A program made the translations under genes and the position numbers. A model generated the notes under the pieces. It was not told where the DNA came from. It searched no databases and saw only the letters and a program-made list of their open reading frames with translations. 54,829 bases of DNA, from contig CALJFZ010000019.1 of assembly GCA_938074325.1 (NCBI GenBank), positions 1-54,829 on the forward strand. The letters are read 5' to 3'. Positions 9,870 to 19,059 of this stretch are shown here, one piece after another; the first letter of the stretch is position 1, and each line of letters starts with the position of its first letter. The DNA comes from an uncultured Flavobacteriales bacterium. GTDB taxonomy: Bacteria; Bacteroidota; Bacteroidia; Flavobacteriales_D; Sanyastnellaceae.

Positions 9870-11048
9870 TCAGACGAAGGCGTTCAATCCGGTCACATCC
9901 AATCCCGTGATGAGCAGGTGGATGTCGTGGGTGCCCTCGTACGTCACGACCGACTCCAAATTCATCATATGCCGCATGATCGGGTATTCACCCGTAATGC
10001 CCATGCCGCCCAACATTTGCCGCGCATCGCGCGCTACGGTCAATGCCATATCCACATTGTTGCGCTTCGCCATGGAAATCTGCGCGGAAGTCGCCTTGCC
10101 TTGATCGCGGAGTTGGCCGAGGCGGAAGGTGAGCAACTGGGCCTTAGTGATCTCAGTGATCATCTCCGCCAATTTCTTTTGCTGCAACTGGAATTGACCG
10201 ATGGGGCGATCGAATTGGATGCGCTCCTTCGCGTAACGCAAAGCGGTATCGTAACAATCCAATGCCGCACCGATTGCGCCCCAAGCAATGCCATAGCGCG
10301 CAGAGTCCAAGCAGCTGAGCGGTGCCCCCAAACCGTCGCGGCCCGGGAGGATGTTCGCCTTGGGCACACGTACGTTATCAAAAATCAACTCGCCTGTATC
10401 GGACGCACGCAGGCTCCACTTTCCGTGCATGGTGGGGGTGCTAAAACCTTCCATTCCACGTTCCACAACGATGCCCTTGATTCGGCCTTCTTCGTTCTTC
10501 GCCCAAACAACGGCAATGTCCGCGAAAGGTGCGTTGGAAATCCACATCTTCGCCCCGTTGAGGATGACATGATCGCCGTCCTCCTTGAAGTTCGTCGTCA
10601 TTCCACCGGGGTTGGAACCGTGATCGGGTTCGGTCAAACCGAAGCAACCCATCATCTCACCCGTCGCCAATTTAGGCAGGTACTTATGCTTCTGCTCCTC
10701 GGAGCCGTAACGCCAAATCGGGTACATCACCAAGCTGCTTTGAACGGAGGCCGTGGAACGCAAACCGCTGTCACATCGCTCCAACTCCTGCATCAAAATG
10801 CCATAGCTCACTTGGTCCAGACCCGGCCCACCGTATTCTGCAGGGATGTAGGGCCCAAATGCACCGATTTCGCCCAATCCAGGCAACAAGTGACGAGGGA
10901 ATTCACACTTCTCCGCCGCTTCTTCAATGATGGGGCTGACCTCTTTTTTCACCCACTCGCGGGCGGTTTCACGGATGAGCTTGTGCTCCTCGGTCAACAG
11001 GTCGTCCAACAAGTAGTAGTCGTGTCCTTGGTAAAGGTCCGTTCGCAT
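9870..11048 (-). CDS. gcdH: Glutaryl-CoA dehydrogenase
   Basis: This acyl-CoA dehydrogenase oxidatively decarboxylates glutaryl-CoA to crotonyl-CoA in lysine/tryptophan breakdown. The 392-residue product matches the glutaryl-specific branch closely: SVQSSLVMYPI, MGCFGLTEPDHGSNP, SLRASDTG, ARYGIAWGAIGAA, and the catalytic glutamate E371 in TYEGTHDIH. These segments also align with the mammalian enzyme. Upstream on the minus strand TATCTTTA lies about 30 bases before the ATG and could be a weak promoter. rnhA ends 74 bases upstream, so cotranscription is also possible. Confidence 0.93.
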   Translation of the reverse strand: MRTDLYQGHDYYLLDDLLTEEHKLIRETAREWVKKEVSPIIEEAAEKCEFPRHLLPGLGEIGAFGPYIPAEYGGPGLDQVSYGILMQELERCDSGLRSTASVQSSLVMYPIWRYGSEEQKHKYLPKLATGEMMGCFGLTEPDHGSNPGGMTTNFKEDGDHVILNGAKMWISNAPFADIAVVWAKNEEGRIKGIVVERGMEGFSTPTMHGKWSLRASDTGELIFDNVRVPKANILPGRDGLGAPLSCLDSARYGIAWGAIGAALDCYDTALRYAKERIQFDRPIGQFQLQQKKLAEMITEITKAQLLTFRLGQLRDQGKATSAQISMAKRNNVDMALTVARDARQMLGGMGITGEYPIMRHMMNLESVVTYEGTHDIHLLITGLDVTGLNAFV

Positions 11049-11122
11049 GGTTCAATCGGTGTTGCGTTTGAGCCGTAAAGATACGCTGTCCCCTCCCAAG
11101 AACAGCGCTGTTGCACTTTCCA

Positions 11123-11587
11123 TTATGCGCGACCCGTGGACTCGTACACCGCATCCACGCCCAGCTCCCCTGTCTGGTACGCCGCCACGGCGAGGGCATC
11201 AACGCGCTCGTTGTTCGGATTGCCTGCGTGTCCCTTGACCCAATGGAAGGCCACTTTGTGCTGGCGGTAGACCACAAGGAATCGTTTCCACAGGTCGGGG
11301 TTCTTCTTGTCCTTGAAGTTCTTTCGTTCCCAGCCCATGACCCATCCCTTTTCGACGGCATCGACCACGTACTTCGAATCGGAGTAAATGTGCACCTCCA
11401 TGCCCGGACGTTTCAATGCCTCAAGGGCAACGATGACGGCCAAGAGCTCCATTCGGTTATTCGTCGTGAGGCGGAAGCCGGCACTCATCTCCCGTTCGTG
11501 CTCGCCGTACATCAGCAGGGCGCCGTATCCACCCGGACCGGGGTTTCCGCTCGCTCCGCCGTCTGTGTATATGGTTACATGTGCCAT
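11123..11587 (-). CDS. rnhA: Ribonuclease HI
   Basis: RNase HI cuts the RNA strand of RNA-DNA hybrids. The 154-residue product has all four carboxylates at canonical spacing: D9 (YTDGG), E47 (RMELLA), D70 (SDSKYV) and D130 (ERVDALA). It also has the flexible-loop histidine H120 in WVKGHAGN. The length is normal and the basic handle region WERKNFKDKKN is present. It begins one base after the purN stop, so it is in one operon with purN and the DUF2723 gene. Confidence 0.97.
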   Translation of the reverse strand: MAHVTIYTDGGASGNPGPGGYGALLMYGEHEREMSAGFRLTTNNRMELLAVIVALEALKRPGMEVHIYSDSKYVVDAVEKGWVMGWERKNFKDKKNPDLWKRFLVVYRQHKVAFHWVKGHAGNPNNERVDALAVAAYQTGELGVDAVYESTGRA

Positions 11588-11588
11588 G

Positions 11589-12176
11589 TTATGCGTTCAC
11601 AGATTCAATGCAAGCCGCTATGGTTCGCGGGTAGTACGTGTGTTCCAGTTGCATGACCCGATTGGCGAGGTCCTGAGGGGTGTCATCGAGATTCACTTCG
11701 CAGGAGGCCTGGAAAACGATGCCGCCTTCATCGTACGCTTCGGTGACCCAGTGCACGGTCATGCCCGACTCCTTTTCTCCTGCCGCTATGACCGCTTCAT
11801 GCACATGCATCCCGTACATACCTTGGCCACCAAATTTGGGCAAAAGGGCTGGATGAATGTTCAGCATGCGACCGGTGAATGCCTGCACAAACGCCGGCGG
11901 CATGTGCATCAAAAAACCCGCTAAGATGACCCAATCGATATGCGCATTTTGGAGTGTTTCCAAAAGCCGTCCTTCAACGAGATCCGATTTGGTGAAGCGC
12001 GTCGTCTCCAATCCGAGGGCCCGAGTGCGTTCGTAGATACCGGCTCGTTCAGGAGGACGGTTGCACCCTACAAACGCCACTTCCACATTCTCCTCGTCAG
12101 CGAAATACCGCATGATGGACGCGGTATTGCTCCCCGAGCCCGACGCCAAAATCGCAAGCCGCACCGGTCGCTCCAT
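11589..12176 (-). CDS. purN: Phosphoribosylglycinamide formyltransferase
   Basis: Transfers formyl from 10-formyl-THF to GAR in purine synthesis. The 195-residue product has the GAR-binding loop ASGSGSN (11-17) and the catalytic triad N106, H108 and D149 in LNIHPALLP and AYDEGG. The ATG overlaps the stop of the upstream DUF2723 gene by one base (TGATG), and rnhA begins one base after its own stop, so the three form a tight operon. Confidence 0.96.
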   Translation of the reverse strand: MERPVRLAILASGSGSNTASIMRYFADEENVEVAFVGCNRPPERAGIYERTRALGLETTRFTKSDLVEGRLLETLQNAHIDWVILAGFLMHMPPAFVQAFTGRMLNIHPALLPKFGGQGMYGMHVHEAVIAAGEKESGMTVHWVTEAYDEGGIVFQASCEVNLDDTPQDLANRVMQLEHTYYPRTIAACIESVNA

Positions 12177-15100
12177 CAGAATTCGAACGAACCCAGGTTG
12201 GCCATACGTAACTCCGCTTCTGCGATCATGGCCTCCAACGACTCCAGTTCCTGTGAAAGCTCTGCGCCCAAAGCGTCGTCCGGCATGTACAACTTCGCTG
12301 TTTGGGCCATCACGTCTGCCACCTGCTTGGCAATTCGGCGCTCTTGCTTGACCGACTGGAACCGGTCCACGTCAAGGGAGTAGTAGTAATTGATGGCGTC
12401 CTTTTGGATATCAAACAAATCCCGTGTCACTTGCTTGGCCAATTCCTGAGCGCGGGCGCGGCGTTCGGGCGACAAGTCATAAACGGTGCGACCAGGAAGC
12501 GAATCGCTTACTGACAACTCCATCAACACGCCTTGAACGGTCATGAGCACACGGCTCAGCGGCACATTTTGCGCCGGCATGCGAGTCAACATCTCGTCGC
12601 ATATGTCGAGGGTTCGTTCCGCATCGTTTTCAGCCAGGAGCTCTTCTGCCAAAATGGACATCTGCAACCGGAAGTTGGTGACCATCCGGCGGTTGTTCTC
12701 GTCCATGTAAATACCGTCTTCAACATTGTCCATGCCTCCCCACGACCACTTTTCCATGACATTGGCATACATGATGTCCGTATCGACACCACCAAATGCG
12801 TTGGGGTTTGCACTTCGCGGGTAGCGAATTGGGACGAGGCGGTAGGCGAGCCCTTCCAATCGGAAGAACTCCTGCAACCCCATGTAACTGTCGGGTCCAG
12901 TCGTCACGGCGAAATAAATGGGGCGCTCCCAATTGTTGTTGTGGATCATGTCCAACACCGCGAGCTGGTTCTTCAAAATATAGCTCTTCGGGGTGCCGTT
13001 GCTGCCACTCAATGTGAATTCAATCGCATCCAACACATCCGGCATCTCTTCCGAGCTGAGCACACCGTGCTGCGCAATAGCGGCACTGTCTACCGGGATG
13101 CGGAAACTGTTGGAAGGGAAGTAATTGAATTTCTTACCACCGGCGTACTGCCGCTTCTTTTCATCGTCGAGGGCCACATCCATGGCCTCCCCTAAATCAA
13201 CGTATGGGGCGGAAGGTGTCCGTGGGGCATCCAAGATGACCAAATCCCGTGTGCCTTGGCGGTACTTTTCCTCGTCCATCTCGATCGGGAGCGGTGCACT
13301 GAGGTAGGCCTGACGCTTCATTTGGTCGATGTACCAGTCGGTATTGAGCAAACTCAGGTTGCAAATTCGAACGTCTGTGCGGTACCCTTCAACCTCTTGA
13401 ACGTACCACAGTGGGAACGTGTCGTTGTCACCGTTGGTGAACAAGATGGCATTGGGAGCCAGGGAATCAAGGTAGTTCTTGGCAAAGTCTACACCGGTCC
13501 GGCGGCGGGCTCTGCTGTGGTCATCCCATCCCTCACTTGCCATGAGCGCCGGCACCATCAACGTTAACAAGACCATGACCTGCGCCCGCAATGATTCCTT
13601 CACAGAAAGGCGCTGGAACAGCAAGGCCAAACCGACCAATGCACCCGCCACAAGCGTGAAGAACCCAACGGTCCAACTCATGGCATGGTTACCGGAAGTA
13701 GCAGCTTCCAGGCCGAAGAGTACGACCGCAACAACACCGCTGGTACCAACAGCCTTCACTGCATCTGAAGCGCTCAATTTCCTCGACCACTCGAACAGCG
13801 CGAAGGCGCCCAGACCAATCCACATGGCGAAGGCGTAAAAAGATCCCACGTAAGCGTAGTCTCGTTCACGGGGCTGGAACGGGTACTGGTTGAGGTACAC
13901 GACGATGGCCACCCCAGTGAGGACAAACAACGCCATCACCACCAAGAACTGCTTTGGATCGCGGAATGCGTGGAATAACAATCCGAGCAACCCCAGAATC
14001 AATGGGAGGTAGAAGTATCGGTTATAGCCCTTGTTGTCGAGTTGCTGCCCGGTCAATACGTCCTGGTTGCCGAGGCGCTCGGCATCGATGGCCTTCACTC
14101 CGCTCAACCAGTTTCCGTCCATGAAATCTCCATGGCCTTGGGTGTCGTTTTGACGGCCTGCAAAATTCCAAAGGAAGTAGCGGAAGTACATCCACCCCAT
14201 CTGGTAGTCCTTGAAATAGCGGAGGTTTTCTCCCATGCTCGGCGTCAACTCCGCCTCTGTGCGATCGAGCAAGCCTTCGAGCTGACGCACCTGACGGATA
14301 TCTTCAGATGAGCCCGTTTGGTTCGCCCGTCGCGTAGCCATTCGGATCTCATTTTCAATTTGACTTCGCTGCGATTCGAGGCGCTGCACATAACCGCGGC
14401 CTCGGGTTCGTCCTGCCTCCAAGTCGGCTGCAATGTATTGGGACAGGGTGGAGACCATGGCATCTGAATCCAACGGAGCTCGCTGTTGGCGGCCCGATTC
14501 TGGATCCCGCACCAGGATTTCATTGCTGGAGGCGACTTCAAAATTTTCCTCAAACCGACGGTTGTAAGAACGGAAAAGCGCATTCATCGAACGGGTCAAT
14601 TCCGATTGCGACATGCCGGCTTTCAAATACGCCGTTGCGATGTGTTCTTCAAAAGCCTCCAGACCCATGACCTCGTTGGTCATCGGGCTCGTGAAGCCAA
14701 TTTGTTCGTTATACCCCTTGTAATTGCTCCACTGCTTGTAGGCGCCTTTGTGATTGGCCTGAGGACTCCACATGCGAGGGAAAAGCATCGTGTATCGGCT
14801 GTCGTAATTCGCAACACTGCCTCGCTTTTCGCCACTGTCGACATACTCCTCTTGGATGCGCATGCGCTTGGAACCGTTGGTCTCCAACCAGGCAAGTGCG
14901 CCGCCCTCTGTCCGGAACGACTTCACCCGAACATCGCGGCCTTTGTCTTCAATGACGCTGTAGCTCTTGACGTACGAAGGTGTTCCGTCCTCGTAAGGCT
15001 TTTCGCGATCCACAGGCGACCCCCAATATTCCCCAGTAAGCAAGGGGCTTGAGCCGTATTGATCTCGGTTTAAGTACGAAAGCAAGGCAAACAAATCCTC

Positions 15101-16063
15101 CGGATTGTTCTCATCCATGGGTGGATTTGCCGCACTGCGAATGACAATCACTGCAAAAGTCGAATACCCAATGAGGACCAAGGTCATGCCCAATACAAAG
15201 GTGTTCGCAGCCCACCAGCCTTTCTTGTGCGTCCACCAAACCGCTGCGGTCAAGAGACCAATCAAGCAAAGTGCGTAAACCAACACCCCAGAGTTGAAGG
15301 CCATGCCCAGTTCGTTGACGAAGAAAAGCTCAAATTTTCCAGCCAGGTTGACCACGCCCTTGATCATCCCTTCCTGAACAATCCCGAGCAAGGCCACCGC
15401 TACGAGCGTGGTGATTCCCAGCCCTTTCCAAGAAAACTCATACTTCTTGAAGTAGTACACCAAGGCAATGGCCGGGATGGCCAACAGGTTCAGCAAGTGC
15501 ACCCCGATGGACAGACCCATCAGGTAGGCGATGACCAAAATCCAACGCAGATGGCCCGGCTGGTCTGCAACGGTTTCCCATTTGAGAATGGCCCAAAACA
15601 CCAGCGCGGTGAACAGCGACGAAAGTGCATAAACCTCACCCTCAACTGCCGAAAACCAAAAGCTATCGCTGAAGGTGTACGCCAACGCACCAACGACCCC
15701 TGCACCCATGACAGCCCAGCGCTCGGCAGGACTCCCCTCTCCAACGGGATCGGTAATCATCTTTTTCGCCAAGTGAGTAATGCTCCAGAACAAGAAGAGG
15801 ATGGTGAACGAACTGCTCAAGGCCGAAAGCGCATTTGCAAACACGGCAGCGGTCTCCGGCGTTGCAAAAATCATGAGGAACCGCGCAAGCAGCATGAAGA
15901 AAGGTGCCCCGGGTGGGTGACCTACTTCGAGCTTGAATGCGGAGGCGATGAACTCCCCGCAATCCCAGAAACTTGCGGTAGGCTCGATGGTCGACAGGTA
16001 AACGACCGTGGCCAAAAGCCACACGCCCCAACCTGTCCAGTTGTTCAGTTTTTGATACGTCAT
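12176..16063 (-). CDS. DUF2723 multi-pass membrane protein, putative lipid-dependent protein glycosyltransferase
   Basis: A 1295-residue protein. The N-terminal half has about a dozen hydrophobic segments and opens with TVVYLSTIEPTASFWDCGEF, then KLEVGHPPGAPFF. The WDCGE acidic pair in the first loop resembles the Asp-Glu of the GT-C/PMT superfamily. DUF2723 is widespread in Bacteroidota and related to TMEM260, so O-mannosyl-type transfer to exported proteins is a reasonable but unproven role. Residues about 330-620 form a long polar insert, followed by more membrane spans and a soluble C-terminus with DWYIDQMKRQAYLS and NNWERPIYFA. It is long for the family. First gene of DUF2723-purN-rnhA; TAACTTCG at 16098-16105 is a possible -7 element. 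Confidence 0.85.
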   Translation of the reverse strand: MTYQKLNNWTGWGVWLLATVVYLSTIEPTASFWDCGEFIASAFKLEVGHPPGAPFFMLLARFLMIFATPETAAVFANALSALSSSFTILFLFWSITHLAKKMITDPVGEGSPAERWAVMGAGVVGALAYTFSDSFWFSAVEGEVYALSSLFTALVFWAILKWETVADQPGHLRWILVIAYLMGLSIGVHLLNLLAIPAIALVYYFKKYEFSWKGLGITTLVAVALLGIVQEGMIKGVVNLAGKFELFFVNELGMAFNSGVLVYALCLIGLLTAAVWWTHKKGWWAANTFVLGMTLVLIGYSTFAVIVIRSAANPPMDENNPEDLFALLSYLNRDQYGSSPLLTGEYWGSPVDREKPYEDGTPSYVKSYSVIEDKGRDVRVKSFRTEGGALAWLETNGSKRMRIQEEYVDSGEKRGSVANYDSRYTMLFPRMWSPQANHKGAYKQWSNYKGYNEQIGFTSPMTNEVMGLEAFEEHIATAYLKAGMSQSELTRSMNALFRSYNRRFEENFEVASSNEILVRDPESGRQQRAPLDSDAMVSTLSQYIAADLEAGRTRGRGYVQRLESQRSQIENEIRMATRRANQTGSSEDIRQVRQLEGLLDRTEAELTPSMGENLRYFKDYQMGWMYFRYFLWNFAGRQNDTQGHGDFMDGNWLSGVKAIDAERLGNQDVLTGQQLDNKGYNRYFYLPLILGLLGLLFHAFRDPKQFLVVMALFVLTGVAIVVYLNQYPFQPRERDYAYVGSFYAFAMWIGLGAFALFEWSRKLSASDAVKAVGTSGVVAVVLFGLEAATSGNHAMSWTVGFFTLVAGALVGLALLFQRLSVKESLRAQVMVLLTLMVPALMASEGWDDHSRARRRTGVDFAKNYLDSLAPNAILFTNGDNDTFPLWYVQEVEGYRTDVRICNLSLLNTDWYIDQMKRQAYLSAPLPIEMDEEKYRQGTRDLVILDAPRTPSAPYVDLGEAMDVALDDEKKRQYAGGKKFNYFPSNSFRIPVDSAAIAQHGVLSSEEMPDVLDAIEFTLSGSNGTPKSYILKNQLAVLDMIHNNNWERPIYFAVTTGPDSYMGLQEFFRLEGLAYRLVPIRYPRSANPNAFGGVDTDIMYANVMEKWSWGGMDNVEDGIYMDENNRRMVTNFRLQMSILAEELLAENDAERTLDICDEMLTRMPAQNVPLSRVLMTVQGVLMELSVSDSLPGRTVYDLSPERRARAQELAKQVTRDLFDIQKDAINYYYSLDVDRFQSVKQERRIAKQVADVMAQTAKLYMPDDALGAELSQELESLEAMIAEAELRMANLGSFEF

Positions 16064-16137
16064 GTGTACACCGGCAGTCGTTGTGGAACTGCCACCACGA
16101 AGTTAAGGCAGGACAGGGCTTGGACTGCGTGGAATTT

Positions 16138-16155
16138 TAGGGGCGTATACCCCTA
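16138..16155 (-). terminator. Weak hairpin between the PKD cargo gene and the DUF2723 gene
   Basis: TAGGGG, a six-base loop and CCCCTA form a perfect six-base-pair stem 32 bases after the stop of the PKD cargo gene. On the minus strand it is followed by AAAATT rather than a T-run, so termination would be weak. The stem resembles that of the rimP leader hairpin. Confidence 0.4.
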
Positions 16156-16186
16156 TTTATCAAACGTTTTCAGTGCATCCTTCTCC

Positions 16187-18424
16187 CTACTGGACGATGA
16201 GCAGCTTGTGCCGAATCGACAGCTGATTGCTGGCCGTACAGACGACATGGTACAAGCCGATGGGCCAATCCGAAACGTGCAATTCTCGTTGGGTCGCGGG
16301 CAGTGTCGTCACCAACCGGCCGTCAGCGTGGAACACCTGCACATCGCCGAGCGCATGACTCGCGGGCCATTGAAATTGTACGGTGGAATTCGCTGGGTTT
16401 GGCCACATGGCGCCTTCCCAATCCACTGCTTCCTCCACACTTACGCCTTCATTGCAATCGGGCAACAAGCCAAACCCGTCGGCATTGAACGGCTCAAACC
16501 AATCAAACAATTCAATCGGTTCCAACCCTGCGATGAGTACGGAGACCAACAGGGCCTCGACATCGACAGCAGCTGCATCCCAGCCCCAGAACACATCGAA
16601 ACACGCCGGCGGAACACACAGCGTCAAAGTGTCTGAAATCGCCCCGTTCGCTGACCAGTCCTCCTCAAATGACCAGCCGGCAATTTCCCATCCGTCGATG
16701 GCCGCCTCCAATCCCAATTCGAACGCCCAATCCGCCGTTGCGGTCCAAGCACCGCCCACCACCAGCTGGATTTCTTCGCACGCTATACCCGGCGTCTCCA
16801 ATTCAATGCACGCTTCACCCGCTTGGCATCCTTCCCATGCATCAAAGGCGATGCACATGTTGACATCCATGGGTTCTTCAACGTCCCAGGTCCAAGCAAA
16901 CGGGTTGCCCGATCCCACATTCATACCGTTGGTCCACCAGCCCACTTCTCCTCCGTACAATTCACCGCTCGAGGTGTACGCTGAGAAGAGGTAGATGCCC
17001 TCGGACAACTCCACGTAATCCAGCGAAACTTCGCAATCCTCCATGCCCGTGCAATCCGAGCACAGCTCGACTTCGGCAAAGGCCCCCTCCGGGCAAGCGG
17101 GCGTTTCATAACCGACCCCGAATACATGGCATCCGTCGCCTTCAAACGTGAAATACAACTCGGATGAACCGTAATCATAGGGCTCCCCATCCAAGGTCCA
17201 AAACAGGACGGCCTCCTCGGGCTGACCTACTGCTTCGAGCACGAACTGGTCGCACTCGACCTCCATCCAATCCAATTCCAGCTCGCACGTTTCGCCTTCG
17301 CCACAGCCGTCGGTGTTGACCTCGATGACATACGTTTCACCCGGGCACGTGGATGAGTAGTAAACCGCGGTAACCCAGTGCCACCCCCCGGTTTCAAAGG
17401 TCCAATCGAAGGCTCCTCCTGACCACTCAACAAATTCTCCATCAACCGACCACTGAACCTCCGCAGGTGATCCATTGCCCACATTGAAAACGTATTCGCA
17501 CCCTTCCGCGTCCCACGTGATGCTCCCGTCCGGGCAATCCCCTTCGAGGTTGTTGTAACACGCCTCCATCCCGTTGGGGCAATCCTCGGTGAATACGTCC
17601 ACGCATACCCACCAATTCGGATTGAAATCGAAGCCCATTTCAAAGACGACGCCATTGGCGCCCTCGACCGCTTGGTCGTTGATGTACCATTGCACGTCCG
17701 CATCTTCCAGGTAATCCGGTATGCTAAACGTGTACCACATGCCATCCACCGTGCTCACCTCCATTTCCAGTTCGCAATCAGCTTCCCCGCAACCGTTCAC
17801 CTCCACGACGGTCTGCAACTCAACGCCCATGGGGCAGTCGAACGATGTGAAAAACGCATTGATCTCGTAGGTGCCGGAGAATTCAAATTCGTATTCGATG
17901 AAATGACCGCCCCAAATGGGTTCCGAACCGTCGCCAAAGTCCCACATGACCTCTTCCCCTTCTTGGAAACTGCCGATTTCAAACGCCCAGGTGCACCCCT
18001 CCCCTTCCGCGTAGCCAATGGCCTCGGGGCAATTGAATTCCTGTGCTTGTTCTACGCAAAACCATACGTCCCAAACGCCTTCCTCATCGGCCGGCGAGAG
18101 TTCCAAAATCTGAACGAAATCCGATTGAAACAGCTCCAGCCCAACGGTTTCCGGACTTACCTGATCCCCTTCAATGGCCATGCTGTAACAGCCTGGCGCA
18201 AGGCAAAGCTCCTCGCTCCATCCTTCAGAAGTCACTTCCCACCAAATGCCTTCCCACACGACCGCGCCTTCCGCATTTGAAATGGCATAACTCATCGCGA
18301 TTGCGTCGAGCTCATCGCTTTGGTTGTACACCCAAAACTGAACGTTGCTGCATTCCTGGGCAGTGAGGCCCAGCGTTGCAAACAGCATGATTGCTGCGAA
18401 AACGAATTGAAAAAGCCGTTTCAT
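16187..18424 (-). CDS. Secreted acidic PKD-domain protein with T9SS type A sorting domain
   Basis: The likely start is the ATG at 18424: MKRLFQF, a hydrophobic core, and cleavage after LTAQ, giving about 745 residues. Upstream in-frame codons to 18547 would overlap haaO and place a basic segment before the signal peptide. The mature part is very acidic and rich in Trp and Cys. A PKD-like module has VMWDFGDGS near residue 180. Several repeated Cys-bounded modules follow (NGCGEADCELE, TDGCGEGETCELE, CTGMEDCEVSLDY). The C-terminus has the T9SS sorting pattern MWPNPANSTVQF and a YHVVC strand. Cargo function is unknown; an extracellular adhesin or carbohydrate-binding protein is conceivable. It lies 71 bases after haaO. 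Confidence 0.82.
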   Translation of the reverse strand: MKRLFQFVFAAIMLFATLGLTAQECSNVQFWVYNQSDELDAIAMSYAISNAEGAVVWEGIWWEVTSEGWSEELCLAPGCYSMAIEGDQVSPETVGLELFQSDFVQILELSPADEEGVWDVWFCVEQAQEFNCPEAIGYAEGEGCTWAFEIGSFQEGEEVMWDFGDGSEPIWGGHFIEYEFEFSGTYEINAFFTSFDCPMGVELQTVVEVNGCGEADCELEMEVSTVDGMWYTFSIPDYLEDADVQWYINDQAVEGANGVVFEMGFDFNPNWWVCVDVFTEDCPNGMEACYNNLEGDCPDGSITWDAEGCEYVFNVGNGSPAEVQWSVDGEFVEWSGGAFDWTFETGGWHWVTAVYYSSTCPGETYVIEVNTDGCGEGETCELELDWMEVECDQFVLEAVGQPEEAVLFWTLDGEPYDYGSSELYFTFEGDGCHVFGVGYETPACPEGAFAEVELCSDCTGMEDCEVSLDYVELSEGIYLFSAYTSSGELYGGEVGWWTNGMNVGSGNPFAWTWDVEEPMDVNMCIAFDAWEGCQAGEACIELETPGIACEEIQLVVGGAWTATADWAFELGLEAAIDGWEIAGWSFEEDWSANGAISDTLTLCVPPACFDVFWGWDAAAVDVEALLVSVLIAGLEPIELFDWFEPFNADGFGLLPDCNEGVSVEEAVDWEGAMWPNPANSTVQFQWPASHALGDVQVFHADGRLVTTLPATQRELHVSDWPIGLYHVVCTASNQLSIRHKLLIVQ

Positions 18425-18495
18425 TTTTCTTGGATTTGGTACGAGAAAAACACCCACGCCGGCATAAGGGTTGCTCATGCCTGCAAATTCGCCAT

Positions 18496-19029
18496 TCAAT
18501 CCACGAACCGCGGATCGGTTTCCATCACGTGGCCGCAGCCCTTGCACGTGCGCAAGTCCTCGCTCCCGTAGAATTCTCGAAAGCGCGGAAGGAAATCTTT
18601 TTCGATGTTTTCAAGCTTGAAGTAAGTCTCATGCAGCGGGTGATTGCACTCGTCGCAAAACCACAGCAGTCCGTCTTGGGCGTCTGTCCCTGCGCGCTTG
18701 CATTCAATGACCAATCCCAATGACCCTTCCTCGCGCATGGGGCTGTGCGGCACTTTGGCCGGATGCAAGTACATATCGCCGGGGCCCAGTTTCATGTCCA
18801 CGGGTTGGCCGTCTTCCTGAATGCGCACGGTGATGTGCCCCTCCAATTGGTAAAACAACTCCTCGGTCTCGTTGTAGTGGTAATCCTTTCGGGCGTTGGG
18901 GCCTGCTACGATCATGACGATGTAGTCACCGCTCTCCACATACAGATTCTTGTTGCCCACTGGGGGCTTGAGCAGGTCGCGGTTTTCTTCGATCCACGCC
19001 GTGAGGTTGAAGGGTTTGGCAATTGGCAT
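18496..19029 (-). CDS. nbaC: 3-hydroxyanthranilate 3,4-dioxygenase
   Basis: Opens the ring of 3-hydroxyanthranilate to give the quinolinate precursor in the kynurenine pathway. The product is 177 residues from the ATG at 19029. The iron ligands H51, E57 and H95 and the rubredoxin-like second metal site C125/C128/C162/C165 occur at the spacings of characterised bacterial enzymes. A TTG five codons upstream is rejected because ATG gives the family-length N-terminus. The gene is the last of GH3-udk-arsC-eamA-haaO, 30 bases after the transporter. With kynureninase in this window it supports a kynurenine route to NAD. Also called haaO. Confidence 0.96.
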   Translation of the reverse strand: MPIAKPFNLTAWIEENRDLLKPPVGNKNLYVESGDYIVMIVAGPNARKDYHYNETEELFYQLEGHITVRIQEDGQPVDMKLGPGDMYLHPAKVPHSPMREEGSLGLVIECKRAGTDAQDGLLWFCDECNHPLHETYFKLENIEKDFLPRFREFYGSEDLRTCKGCGHVMETDPRFVD

Positions 19030-19059
19030 GGAGTGAAAGTACAAACTCTTCCTTCGAAT

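Noticed and set aside
9858-11078. 406-codon plus-strand open frame opposite glutaryl-CoA dehydrogenase
   Set aside because: The minus-strand protein is a full family match with its catalytic Glu; the antisense product has no family features.
15227-16636. 469-codon plus-strand frame spanning two minus-strand genes
   Set aside because: It runs across DUF2723 and the end of the PKD cargo gene; the composition is that of a shadow frame with many His, Arg and Gln residues and no motif.
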